Positions 15,025 to 22,144 of a DNA stretch of 22,144 nucleotides are shown here, in pieces. The position numbers and the translations under genes are program-made. The stretch comes from an uncultured Catenibacterium sp. (GTDB lineage: Bacteria; Bacillota_I; Bacilli_A; Erysipelotrichales; Coprobacillaceae): the NCBI GenBank assembly GCA_900540685.1, contig UQGS01000037.1, positions 1 through 22,144 on the forward strand, given 5' to 3'. Below the pieces are notes generated by a model. That model was not told the DNA's origin and did not search any database. It was given only the letters and a program-made list of their open reading frames with translations. The number at the start of each line of letters is the position of its first letter. Within the stretch, counting starts at the first letter, position 1.

Positions 15025-15843
15025 ATGGATTCAAATATCGCAATTGAAGCACGTCATGCTTCTAAAATATATGAACTAAGATCTAAAGAGAAAAAAGGCG
15101 ATGTCAAGTTCTATGCCTTAAAGGATTTAAACTTTGAAATCAAGAAAGGGCAGGTCGTAGGTATTCTAGGAACAAATGGTTCTGGTAAATCTACTATGTC
15201 TATTATTTTAGCTGGTATCTGTGATCCTGATGAAGGTGAAATCATTGTGAATGGAACACAGGCGCTTATTGCTATTAATACTGGATTAAATGCACAGCTT
15301 ACAGGACTTGAGAATATTGAACTAAAAGGTGCTTTATTAGGACTTTCTAAAAAGCGTATTGAAGAAATTAAAGAAGGGGTTATTAATTTCGCAGAAATTG
15401 GTGACTTCCTCTATCAGCCTGTAAAGAAATATTCATCAGGTATGAAATCAAGACTTGGTTTCTCAATTAACTTATGTCTTGATCCAGATATTATGATTGT
15501 CGATGAAGCGTTAAGTGTTGGTGATAAAGGTTTTGCTGAAAAGTGTCTGAATAAGATGACTGAATTAAAGGAACAAGGCAAAACAATCATCTTTATTTCA
15601 CATAACTTAAGACAGGTAAGATCATTTTGTGATAGTGCTATGTGGATTGAAGGTGGCATGCTTCGTGAATATGGTGATATTGATGAAGTATGTGATCATT
15701 ATGCTGAATATGTAGAGTATTATAATCATTTATCAGGAAAAGAGAAAAGGAAAGTACGTGATGAAAAGTTCGCAAAGCGTGTGATTCCTAATTCTCGTCG
15801 TACACTAGGTGATAAGCTCTTTGCTGCTATTAAGACAAGATAA
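15025..15843 (+). CDS. tagH: Teichoic acid ABC exporter, ATP-binding subunit (TagH/TarH type)
   Basis: This 272-residue ABC ATPase energises polymer export with TagG. It has Walker A GTNGSGKST (49-57), signature YSSGMKSR with SSGMK at 137-141, Walker B IMIVDE with Asp160-Glu161, and switch His193 in FISHN. The polysaccharide-exporter subgroup is shown by the long gap before Walker A (KFYALKDLNFEIKKGQ) and by EALSVGD. Its length matches the short TarH form of Staphylococcus (about 264) and not the 527-residue Bacillus subtilis TagH. It therefore lacks that protein's long C-terminal extension. AGGAGG at 15015-15020 lies in the tagG stop region. Confidence 0.92.
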   Translation: MDSNIAIEARHASKIYELRSKEKKGDVKFYALKDLNFEIKKGQVVGILGTNGSGKSTMSIILAGICDPDEGEIIVNGTQALIAINTGLNAQLTGLENIELKGALLGLSKKRIEEIKEGVINFAEIGDFLYQPVKKYSSGMKSRLGFSINLCLDPDIMIVDEALSVGDKGFAEKCLNKMTELKEQGKTIIFISHNLRQVRSFCDSAMWIEGGMLREYGDIDEVCDHYAEYVEYYNHLSGKEKRKVRDEKFAKRVIPNSRRTLGDKLFAAIKTR

Positions 15844-15849
15844 ACAAAG

Positions 15850-15870
15850 GGCAGGGGAACCTGCCTTTTT
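15850..15870 (+). terminator. Terminator-like hairpin inside the teichoic acid cluster
   Basis: A 6-bp GC-rich stem (15850-15855 with 15860-15865, GGCAGG/CCTGCC) closes a GGAA tetraloop and is followed by T5. Only 24 bases separate it from the next ATG, leaving no room for a promoter after it, so read-through is probably needed for the next gene. Confidence 0.8.
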
Positions 15871-15894
15871 AAATATAGGGAAGGAAGTTTAATT

Positions 15895-18129
15895 ATGAAA
15901 TTATCAATTATCATACCATTTAATCGTTATATTCATTATTTATATGACTGCTTGGAAAGTATTAAGGATCAGAATTTGTCTGATTATGAAGTCCTTCTTA
16001 TTGTAGATGCGATTGGGGATGTCAAAGATAAAATCCATCAATATGACTTACCAATTACACTTATTGAATCAGGAGAAGCCTCAGTAGGTAAAAAGAGAAA
16101 CATGGGTCTTAACCTTGCCAAGGGAGACTATATTTATTTCTTAGATAGTGATGACTATGTATTACCAGGCTGTTTGACTGCTTTAATGGAAGAAGCAGAT
16201 CAATCAAACAATGAAGTTGTTGCTGGTAAAAGAATGGTTTCATGGTTCAAAAAACAGGTTTATGAAACAATGAGCGATGAAACAAATATCGAAAGAAACT
16301 TAAAAGACAAGGACCATGATCGTCTTGAGAAAGTAGAAACAAAACAGGAAGAGCATGCTTATGACAATGAACCAGAACAGTTTAAGATTGATTTACTTAT
16401 CCGTACAAGACATGCATTAAGAAATGTATCATGCTTAAACCTTCTTATTAAGCGTTCACTAATTGAAGAGAATCATATTTCTTTTAAAGAAGAATTCTTC
16501 TGGTATACAGATGCACCTTTTGTAGTAGAACTATTGAAATATACAAATGATGTATCTTTTGTAGAAGAGGCAATTCTTGTTAAACGTAAACATAATGACC
16601 CAATTAATCGTCCAGCCTTGTCTCAGATTAAGGATCCTGATGGTCGTTTTGATGAATTCATTGAAGCGCATAACTATTGTTTAGAGATTTCTAAGGATTA
16701 CCCACAGATTCATTATTATATTAATGCGAAGATGGCAAATTACTTTACTAGCTTCTTTGCGAAGAAGGTAAGAAGAAGTGAAGATGATAAGTGGAGAACA
16801 ACACGTTTTGATACAATGTCAGAAGTTCTTACTCATATTGAACCTGAACTATTAAAGAAATCTATGTATCGTCGCAGTCTTTCTAAAGCATGTATGAATC
16901 ATGACTTAAAGAAAGTACAGAAGATTATTGCAGCACACTTAGCAGGTGTTAAAGCGAAGAAAATCTTTAAAAACAAGAATGAAATGAATAAGTACCTCTA
17001 TAGACATAAATATAAGAATGAACCTATTCAGAAGAATCTTGTGATGTTTGAAACATTCCGTGGAGCAAGCTATGCAGATTCACCTAAATACATTTATGAA
17101 TATCTTGCTAAGAACTTCCCTGGACAGTATGAATTTGTCTGGGTACTCAATGATACAAAAACAAAGCTTCCTTATGGTGGAACAGTCGTTAAACGTATGA
17201 CACGTAAATATGCTTACTATCTTGCTGTATGTAAATACTTTGTATTCAATACCAGACAGCCATTATGGTATCGTAAAAGAGAAGGACAGGTGTTCTTGGA
17301 GACATGGCATGGTACACCATTAAAACGTTTAGCATTTGACCAGGAAGAAGTCACTGCAGCTTCTCCTACATATAAAGCACAGTTCTATCGTCAGAAACAG
17401 GAATGGGATTATTTAATTGCGCCTAATGCCTTCTCTAGTGAAATATTCAAGAGCTGCTTTATGTATAAGGATGAAGGGGATACGATGTTAGATACAGGTT
17501 ATCCTAGAAATGACTTGCTCTCTGATCCTCATAAAGATGAGATTGCAATTGAACTTAAAAAGAAGGTAGGTATTCCACTAGATAAGAAAGTCATTCTTTA
17601 TGCACCAACATGGAGAGATGATGAATATTATGGTAATGGGGCTTATAAGTTCCAGTTAAAGTTGAATCTTGAACAGATGAGAAAAGAACTAGGGGATGAA
17701 TATGTCATTATCCTAAGAACACATTATTATATTGCGGATGTTCTTGATTTAACTGGTTTAGATGGTTTTGCGTTTAACTTAAGTAAGTATGATGATATTA
17801 CTGAAATCTATTTAATGAGTGATATTCTCATTACTGACTACTCAAGTGTATTCTTTGATTTTGCGAACTTAAAACGTCCGATGTTATTCTATACATATGA
17901 TTTAGATAAATATCGTGATGTATTAAGAGGCTTCTATATTAATATGGAAGATGAACTTCCAGGTCCACTTGTATTCACTACAGATGAAGTCATTGATACA
18001 ATTAAACATATGGATGAAATTACTGAAAAATATGCAGACCGTTATGTTACTTTCTATGATAAATTCTGTGGTTGGGAAGATGGTCATTCTTCACAGAGAG
18101 TTGTTGAAACAGTATTTGAAAAGAATTAG
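15895..18129 (+). CDS. GT2 glycosyltransferase fused to CDP-glycerol glycerophosphotransferase
   Basis: The 744-residue protein has two catalytic domains. The N-terminal GT2 domain (about 1-230) starts KLSIIIPFNRY and has GKKRNMGL and the metal-binding LDSDDY (83-88). The C-terminal domain (about 381-740) is a Glyphos_transf domain with ETWHGTPLKR (His472), YPRND (536-540), APTWRD (570-575) and TDYSS (647-651). A linker of some 150 residues joins them. The second domain would add glycerol phosphate from CDP-glycerol to a polymer; the first would add a sugar from a nucleotide-sugar donor. Both could thus build a repeating glycosyl-glycerophosphate unit on the cytoplasmic membrane face. There is no membrane segment. 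AAGGAAG at 15881-15887 supports the start. It lies between the exporter genes and two further transferases. Confidence 0.9.
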   Translation: MKLSIIIPFNRYIHYLYDCLESIKDQNLSDYEVLLIVDAIGDVKDKIHQYDLPITLIESGEASVGKKRNMGLNLAKGDYIYFLDSDDYVLPGCLTALMEEADQSNNEVVAGKRMVSWFKKQVYETMSDETNIERNLKDKDHDRLEKVETKQEEHAYDNEPEQFKIDLLIRTRHALRNVSCLNLLIKRSLIEENHISFKEEFFWYTDAPFVVELLKYTNDVSFVEEAILVKRKHNDPINRPALSQIKDPDGRFDEFIEAHNYCLEISKDYPQIHYYINAKMANYFTSFFAKKVRRSEDDKWRTTRFDTMSEVLTHIEPELLKKSMYRRSLSKACMNHDLKKVQKIIAAHLAGVKAKKIFKNKNEMNKYLYRHKYKNEPIQKNLVMFETFRGASYADSPKYIYEYLAKNFPGQYEFVWVLNDTKTKLPYGGTVVKRMTRKYAYYLAVCKYFVFNTRQPLWYRKREGQVFLETWHGTPLKRLAFDQEEVTAASPTYKAQFYRQKQEWDYLIAPNAFSSEIFKSCFMYKDEGDTMLDTGYPRNDLLSDPHKDEIAIELKKKVGIPLDKKVILYAPTWRDDEYYGNGAYKFQLKLNLEQMRKELGDEYVIILRTHYYIADVLDLTGLDGFAFNLSKYDDITEIYLMSDILITDYSSVFFDFANLKRPMLFYTYDLDKYRDVLRGFYINMEDELPGPLVFTTDEVIDTIKHMDEITEKYADRYVTFYDKFCGWEDGHSSQRVVETVFEKN

Positions 18130-18152
18130 CTTTCCTTTATAGGGAGCTTTTT
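18128..18152 (+). terminator. Rho-independent terminator after the GT2 fusion gene
   Basis: A stem of about 8 bp with one bulged T (18128-18136 with 18141-18148, AGCTTTCCT/AGGGAGCT) closes a TTAT loop and is followed by TTTTTCTTTCT. It overlaps the stop codon TAG at 18127-18129. Confidence 0.7.
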
Positions 18153-18168
18153 CTTTCTATCGGTTTGA

Positions 18169-18197
18169 TTGACTAGAATAGTCATTCTCACTATAAT
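18169..18197 (+). promoter_or_regulatory. Strong sigma-A-type promoter of the second glycerophosphotransferase gene
   Basis: TTGACT (18169-18174), a 17-base spacer and a perfect TATAAT (18192-18197) give the best promoter in the window. It lies directly after a terminator and 26 bases before the ATG at 18223, so the last two transferase genes form their own transcription unit. Confidence 0.85.
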
Positions 18198-18222
18198 AGA
18201 CCCTAATAAAGGAGAAATCATC

Positions 18223-19416
18223 ATGAAACTAATTAAGAAAATACTAGGTAAACTGATTCGCTTATTATATCGTCTCGTTTATCGCTTTATACCATGTGAT
18301 GATCATACAATATTATTTATTTCATTCCATGGTCGTGGCTATACAGATAATCCTAAAGCATTACATCAATATATAACAGAACATGAAGAATATGCCTCAT
18401 ATCGCTGTATATATGCCATCAAGCATCATAAAGAAAAGAACCTGACTATTCCTAATGCAAAGATCATTGAATACTTCAGTATTTCCTATTTCTTCTATCT
18501 TGCAAGAAGTAAATACTGGATTTCTAACTGCAAGCTTCCTAAATATGTATTAAAGAAGGATAACCAGGTTTACTTACAGACATGGCATGGGACACCTTTA
18601 AAGAAGCTGGCTCATGATATTGAAGTGCCAGAAGGAACAACATTCTATCGTTCAGGCATGTCTATAGAAGAAATGCGTGCTACTTATGACAATGATGTTT
18701 CTAAATACAACTATATGATTTCTCCAAGTGCCTTTACAACAGAAGTCTTTCAGACATCTTTTAGAATTAATAAGGAAAGACTGATTGAAACAGGCTACCC
18801 AAGAAATGATATATTATCTAACTATACAAAAGAAGATGTACAAACAATCAAGAATAGAATGCATCTCCCACATGATAAGAAGATCTTACTCTATGCGCCT
18901 ACATGGCGTGATAACTCATTTAATATGAAGGGTTATACATTTAAGCTAGAAGTAGATTTTAAAAAATGGCAGGAAGTATTAGGTGATGAATATATTGTTG
19001 TATTTAAACCTCATTATTTGATTGTGAATGATTTTAATCTAGATGAAGTCAAAGATTTTGTCTACTATGTAGACCCTCAGGAAGATATTGCGGATCTATA
19101 CTTGATTGCGGATGCATTAGTGACAGACTACTCAAGTGTATTCTTTGATTATGCAATATTAAGAAGACCTATCTATTTCTATATGTATGATCTAGAAAAC
19201 TATCGTGATGAATTAAGAGGCTTCTATTTAGATATTTATAAGGATCTTCCAGGTGATGTCATTGAAAATGAAGAAACGTTATTAGAAAAGATCCATACAC
19301 ATGATTTTGACTATGACCGTTTAACAGGCTTCAATAACCGCTTTAATAACCATGAAGACGGACAGGCAAGCAAACGTGTCATTGATATACTATTAGGTGA
19401 ACAGCATGGGGCTTAA
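18223..19416 (+). CDS. CDP-glycerol glycerophosphotransferase (TagF/TarF-like)
   Basis: This 397-residue cytoplasmic, membrane-associated enzyme has a single Glyphos_transf domain that transfers glycerol phosphate from CDP-glycerol to a teichoic acid chain. A basic N-terminus (MKLIKKILGKLIRLLYRLVY) looks like an amphipathic membrane anchor. Family motifs are TWHGTPLKKL (His122), TGYPRND (192-196), APTWRD (225-230) and TDYSSVFFDY (301 onward). It is close to the C-terminal half of the preceding fusion protein, sharing nearly all these motifs, so the two probably arose by duplication. Whether it is a primer-extending or polymerising enzyme cannot be decided. A TTG at 18169 opens a longer frame but is the -35 hexamer; GGAG at 18211-18214 fixes the start at 18223. 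Confidence 0.92.
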   Translation: MKLIKKILGKLIRLLYRLVYRFIPCDDHTILFISFHGRGYTDNPKALHQYITEHEEYASYRCIYAIKHHKEKNLTIPNAKIIEYFSISYFFYLARSKYWISNCKLPKYVLKKDNQVYLQTWHGTPLKKLAHDIEVPEGTTFYRSGMSIEEMRATYDNDVSKYNYMISPSAFTTEVFQTSFRINKERLIETGYPRNDILSNYTKEDVQTIKNRMHLPHDKKILLYAPTWRDNSFNMKGYTFKLEVDFKKWQEVLGDEYIVVFKPHYLIVNDFNLDEVKDFVYYVDPQEDIADLYLIADALVTDYSSVFFDYAILRRPIYFYMYDLENYRDELRGFYLDIYKDLPGDVIENEETLLEKIHTHDFDYDRLTGFNNRFNNHEDGQASKRVIDILLGEQHGA

Positions 19417-20503
19417 GAAACTTGTATTAAACATTATTCTTTCATTCGTGAACATCTTTGTATCACTTGTTCCAATTAAAAAGAATCAGATTGCCTTTGT
19501 CTCATTAGAAGACAATGTTTTAAAAGAAGATTTCCTAGATATCTACAATCATCTAGATCATTCTCTTTACTCTATTAAAACAGTACTTATTCATTATGAT
19601 AAGAAATCAATATGGAATGATTTCTTATATCTATTAAACTGTATTAAACAGATTATTGTGATTAATACATCTCATATTGTACTTATTAATGACAATAACT
19701 ATGTTGTTTCTCATTATAAGAGACAAGGCGTTAAGGTCATTGAAGTATGGCATGCCACAGGTGCAATCAAGAAGTTTGGCAATGCGATTAAAAGACAATA
19801 TCCTATTAATAATTATGACTATGTTATTGCGAATAGTGATTATTGGATAGAGCCTTATTCTCTCGCCTTTTCTGTAGAAAAAGACAATGTCCTTGTGACA
19901 GGGATGCCTCGTGTCGATCATCTCTTTGATGAAAACTATAAAAAAGAAGCCAGAGATCATTTCTATTCAAGATATCCAGAACTCAAGAATAAGAAGATCT
20001 TACTCTATGCACCAACATTTAGAGGAAATATCTATAAAGGATTTAAAGCTGTTCCTTTTGATGGAAAGAAGTTTATTTCTTCTTTTGATAAAGACACAGT
20101 CCTTATTTATAAATATCATCCTCTTATGAAGGATATTCCAATAGAAGAAGAGGGACGTATCTTCAATATGAGTCATGAAAATACATATGAACTCTTTATT
20201 GTAAGTGATGCACTTATTTCTGATTTCTCTTCTATTATCTTTGATTATTCTATTCTAGATAAGCCACTATACTTCTTTGTACCTGATTTAAAGGAATATA
20301 TGCATCGTCTTGGATGTTTTGTAGACTATAAGAAGGAAATGCCTGGTCCATTGTGTTATAATGAAATAGAGTTAGCTAATGCAATACATTCTAATAAACA
20401 ATATGACATCAAACACTTTAAGGATCAATTCTTTAAATATCAGGATGGTAAGAATGTAGAGAGAGTCATCTCATTTATTGAACAATTGATCAAGGAGGAT
20501 TAA
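19406..20503 (+). CDS. CDP-glycerol glycerophosphotransferase (TagB/TarB-like)
   Basis: This 365-residue enzyme of the Glyphos_transf family has a hydrophobic N-terminus (LVLNIILSFVNIFVSLV) that may dip into the membrane. VWHATGAIKKFG (His116) differs from the WHGTP form of its neighbours and resembles the TagB/TarB primases, which add the first glycerol phosphate to the lipid-linked ManNAc-GlcNAc linkage unit. Other motifs are APTFRG (202-207) and SDFSS (272-276, replacing TDYSS). The TagB role is an inference from these motifs. A GTG at 19397 is in frame, but AGGTGA at 19395-19400 overlaps it and is placed for the ATG at 19406. The start lies inside the previous gene, giving an 11-base overlap and coupling. 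Confidence 0.88.
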   Translation: MGLKKLVLNIILSFVNIFVSLVPIKKNQIAFVSLEDNVLKEDFLDIYNHLDHSLYSIKTVLIHYDKKSIWNDFLYLLNCIKQIIVINTSHIVLINDNNYVVSHYKRQGVKVIEVWHATGAIKKFGNAIKRQYPINNYDYVIANSDYWIEPYSLAFSVEKDNVLVTGMPRVDHLFDENYKKEARDHFYSRYPELKNKKILLYAPTFRGNIYKGFKAVPFDGKKFISSFDKDTVLIYKYHPLMKDIPIEEEGRIFNMSHENTYELFIVSDALISDFSSIIFDYSILDKPLYFFVPDLKEYMHRLGCFVDYKKEMPGPLCYNEIELANAIHSNKQYDIKHFKDQFFKYQDGKNVERVISFIEQLIKED

Positions 20504-20506
20504 GTT

Positions 20507-21337
20507 ATGAATATTTCTATGATTAAACAGCGTGCAAGAGAAATTGCACATGTTAACAAAGCAAGTCTATCACGTATATGCTTAATAATCGGTATTATTA
20601 CAGCACTTCCTAGCTTACTTAATTCAGGTAATGGGATTATGTATGTGATTCATTTAATCATTTCTGTATTATTAATTGCGGCAGAACAGGGAAATGTTGT
20701 TGCAGGACTTAAAGTGGTCACTAATCGTGAACAAGAGTTATCTGATAATGATGGTATCTATGGTCTAGTGAACTGGATTGAATATTTACCTACTTATTTA
20801 ACAAAGGTCCTTGTGAATTTTGCAGTAGCCATTATCTTTATTATCATTATTGTGACATGTTCCATTGGTTCTTTTGGAGGCATATTAACATTAGTTACTG
20901 ATCCTTATAGCGTTTCACCTATTAAGGGAGTAATTACAGGTCTTTCTGCATTAGGTGGAATGTTAGTGTTTATTGCCTTTATTGCATTCCTATTTGTAAT
21001 TGTATGGGTTAATTTACGTATGTTCGCAATGACTTATTTACATCAGGAATATGGTATCAAAGGCTTTGCAGCATTAAAAGAATCATTTAACTTAATGAAA
21101 GGTCATTGTTCAGATTTATTATTCATTGATCTATCATTTATCGGATGGATGATTTTATGCGGTATTTTAAGCAGTATTATTGGTTTTGCATTTGGGGATA
21201 ATGGTATTACAGGACTACTAGGTTCAGTTTTAAGTGCTGCACTTGGTGCGTACACATATCTGCCAGCTTATATTACTGTACATGCTTTATTCTATAAAGA
21301 AATTGCATATAAGTTCTACGATGAAGGGAGAATCTAA
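20507..21337 (+). CDS. DUF975-family membrane protein
   Basis: The 276-residue integral membrane protein has about five helices (roughly 22-62, 97-120, 150-178, 205-230, 232-258). The first segment MIKQRAREIA with the later ESFNLMKGHCSDLLFIDLSFIGWMIL is the hallmark of the DUF975 family. No biochemical role is established for that family. AAGGAGG at 20492-20498 lies in the end of the preceding transferase gene. The 3-base gap suggests transcription with the glycerophosphotransferases. The next gene's ATG overlaps its stop codon (TAATG). An envelope-related job is suggested by context only. Confidence 0.8.
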   Translation: MNISMIKQRAREIAHVNKASLSRICLIIGIITALPSLLNSGNGIMYVIHLIISVLLIAAEQGNVVAGLKVVTNREQELSDNDGIYGLVNWIEYLPTYLTKVLVNFAVAIIFIIIIVTCSIGSFGGILTLVTDPYSVSPIKGVITGLSALGGMLVFIAFIAFLFVIVWVNLRMFAMTYLHQEYGIKGFAALKESFNLMKGHCSDLLFIDLSFIGWMILCGILSSIIGFAFGDNGITGLLGSVLSAALGAYTYLPAYITVHALFYKEIAYKFYDEGRI

Positions 21338-22068
21338 TGAGAAAAAGAATTGATCGTTTTACGAGAAGACTCTCTAATCAGGAACTGATCCTTGGATGTG
21401 TCATCCTGCTTCCCTTATTCTTCTATTGTAATAGCTATATAGGAACAGCTATTGTGAAGTGGACTATTCTCACATTTGACCTTTCTGTTACAAGCAATAC
21501 AGCGACAATCTGGCTTAACTTCATTATTGATTTCATTACTGCGCTTATTGCAGTTATTATCCTAAGAAACTTCATTAGACGCCAATGGAAGGATTTCATG
21601 AACAATAAGCTATCTATTATAGCAGCAGGCTGTTTTATGGGCTTCTTCTTCAACATTTGTGCAAATGCAATAGGTAATAGTATTGTGAAGCTATTTGTAG
21701 ATCAGTCATCAAGTGTTAATCAGCAGCAGGTAGAAACACTTGCGAAAAGTATTCCAGCCATTATGTTCTTTGTGACAGGTTTCTTAGCTCCATTAGGGGA
21801 AGAATTAATCTTCAGAGGGCTTATATTTACAGGATTACGTAAATATAATAGATTCCTTGCCTATGCGGTCTCTGCCTTCTTATTTGGCTTTATTCATGTC
21901 ATGAATTCAGTCTTTGCAGGTAATATCTTAGAAATGGTCCAGATGATTCCTTATGCATGCTCAGGATTAGTCTTTGCCTATATCTATGAAACAACAGATA
22001 ATATCTGGGGTTCTATACTTACACATATGACAAATAATATATTTGCGATGTTAGTCATCTTATTGTAA
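21337..22068 (+). CDS. CPBP-family intramembrane metalloprotease
   Basis: The 243-residue membrane protein with about seven helices carries the three CPBP (CAAX protease/Abi, Rce1-like) motifs. These are EELIFR with Glu155, Glu156 and Arg160; FGFIH with His187; and HMTNN with His230 and Asn234. In the family these residues bind a metal and activate water for cleavage within the membrane. Known members process prenylated proteins, confer bacteriocin self-immunity or act as regulators, and the substrate here is unknown. No bacteriocin precursor was found nearby. Its ATG overlaps the DUF975 stop codon, so the two proteins are made together in a fixed ratio. Confidence 0.88.
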   Translation: MRKRIDRFTRRLSNQELILGCVILLPLFFYCNSYIGTAIVKWTILTFDLSVTSNTATIWLNFIIDFITALIAVIILRNFIRRQWKDFMNNKLSIIAAGCFMGFFFNICANAIGNSIVKLFVDQSSSVNQQQVETLAKSIPAIMFFVTGFLAPLGEELIFRGLIFTGLRKYNRFLAYAVSAFLFGFIHVMNSVFAGNILEMVQMIPYACSGLVFAYIYETTDNIWGSILTHMTNNIFAMLVILL

Positions 22069-22074
22069 ACAAAA

Positions 22075-22130
22075 GGGGCTGTAACGAATAGATAGTATTA
22101 ACTACTACCTTGAGCGCTACAGCTCTTTTT
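22075..22130 (+). terminator. Long-stem terminator after the CPBP protease gene
   Basis: An outer stem (22075-22086 with 22115-22126, about 11 pairs including two G-T and one A-C mismatch) encloses an inner 5-bp hairpin (TAGTA 22093-22097 with TACTA 22103-22107). It ends in T5 at 22126-22130. It starts seven bases after the stop codon and would terminate the 18223-22068 unit. Confidence 0.65.
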
Positions 22131-22144
22131 CGTATATCCAAGCC

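Noticed and set aside
18169..18222. TTG start giving an 18-residue longer glycerophosphotransferase
   Set aside because: The TTG belongs to a consensus -35 hexamer with TATAAT 17 bases on. It would lie upstream of its own transcript start, and GGAG at 18211 serves the ATG at 18223.
19634..19960. 108-codon minus-strand open frame inside the TagB-like gene
   Set aside because: It has no family resemblance, ribosome binding site or promoter that I could see, and lies wholly inside a well-supported plus-strand coding region.
21337..22068. Bacteriocin locus suggested by the CPBP (Abi) protein
   Set aside because: No double-glycine leader peptide, bacteriocin exporter or two-component system is present in the window, so immunity is only one of several options.

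Overview
The window looks like chromosomal DNA from a low-GC Gram-positive bacterium (Bacillota), and the gene content would fit the Erysipelotrichia (a Catenibacterium-like lineage). That placement is an inference from AT-rich codon use, strong AGGAGG ribosome binding sites, short AT-rich promoters, a short type-3 prolyl-tRNA synthetase, Tag/Tar-type teichoic acid genes and an LtaS-like enzyme. No RNA genes, CRISPR arrays, insertion sequences or phage genes were seen.

Layout. (1) 1-1867: the tail of an upstream gene overlaps an intact 601-codon SbcC/Rad50-like gene. It keeps the CPVC zinc hook but has replacements at every ATPase motif I could align. (2) 1925-3402: proS with its own promoter and terminator. 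(3) 3448-4285: a decayed trkA-trkH potassium-uptake locus, with three in-frame stops, a frameshift and two large deletions, collapsed from roughly 2.8 kb to 0.84 kb. (4) 4401-7334: a 977-residue LtaS-like polyglycerolphosphate synthase with an extra N-terminal membrane block. It converges on a minus-strand pentapeptide-repeat gene, and one hairpin covers both stop codons. (5) 8002-10912: a tightly packed run of pyridoxal/pyridoxamine kinase, a small TatD-type radical SAM protein, an IphP-like tyrosine phosphatase, a small HTH-like protein whose ribosome binding site lies in a hairpin, and an acyl carrier protein. (6) 10942-12561 (minus): a MurJ/SpoVB-type flippase, divergent from (7) pyrF-pyrE at 12739-14084. 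(8) 14213-20503: a teichoic acid cluster with the TagG/TagH exporter and three proteins carrying CDP-glycerol glycerophosphotransferase domains, the first fused to a GT2 glycosyltransferase. (9) 20507-22068: a DUF975 membrane protein and a CPBP-family membrane protease, translationally coupled.

The main theme is the cell envelope. An LtaS-like polymerase, a lipid-linked precursor flippase, a wall-polymer exporter and several glycerophosphate transferases lie within 16 kb. Together they suggest a cell that makes both lipoteichoic-type and wall-type or capsule-like glycerophosphate polymers. pyrF-pyrE supplies UMP and hence CTP, from which CDP-glycerol is made, although that proximity may be chance.

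Several starts were chosen by ribosome binding site rather than by the longest reading frame (7921 minus, 9480, 10265, 10688, 12561 minus, 18223, 19406). The most unusual items are the motif-dead zinc-hook SbcC homologue, the enlarged LtaS-like enzyme, the trkAH ruin and the hairpin-embedded ribosome binding site at 10251.
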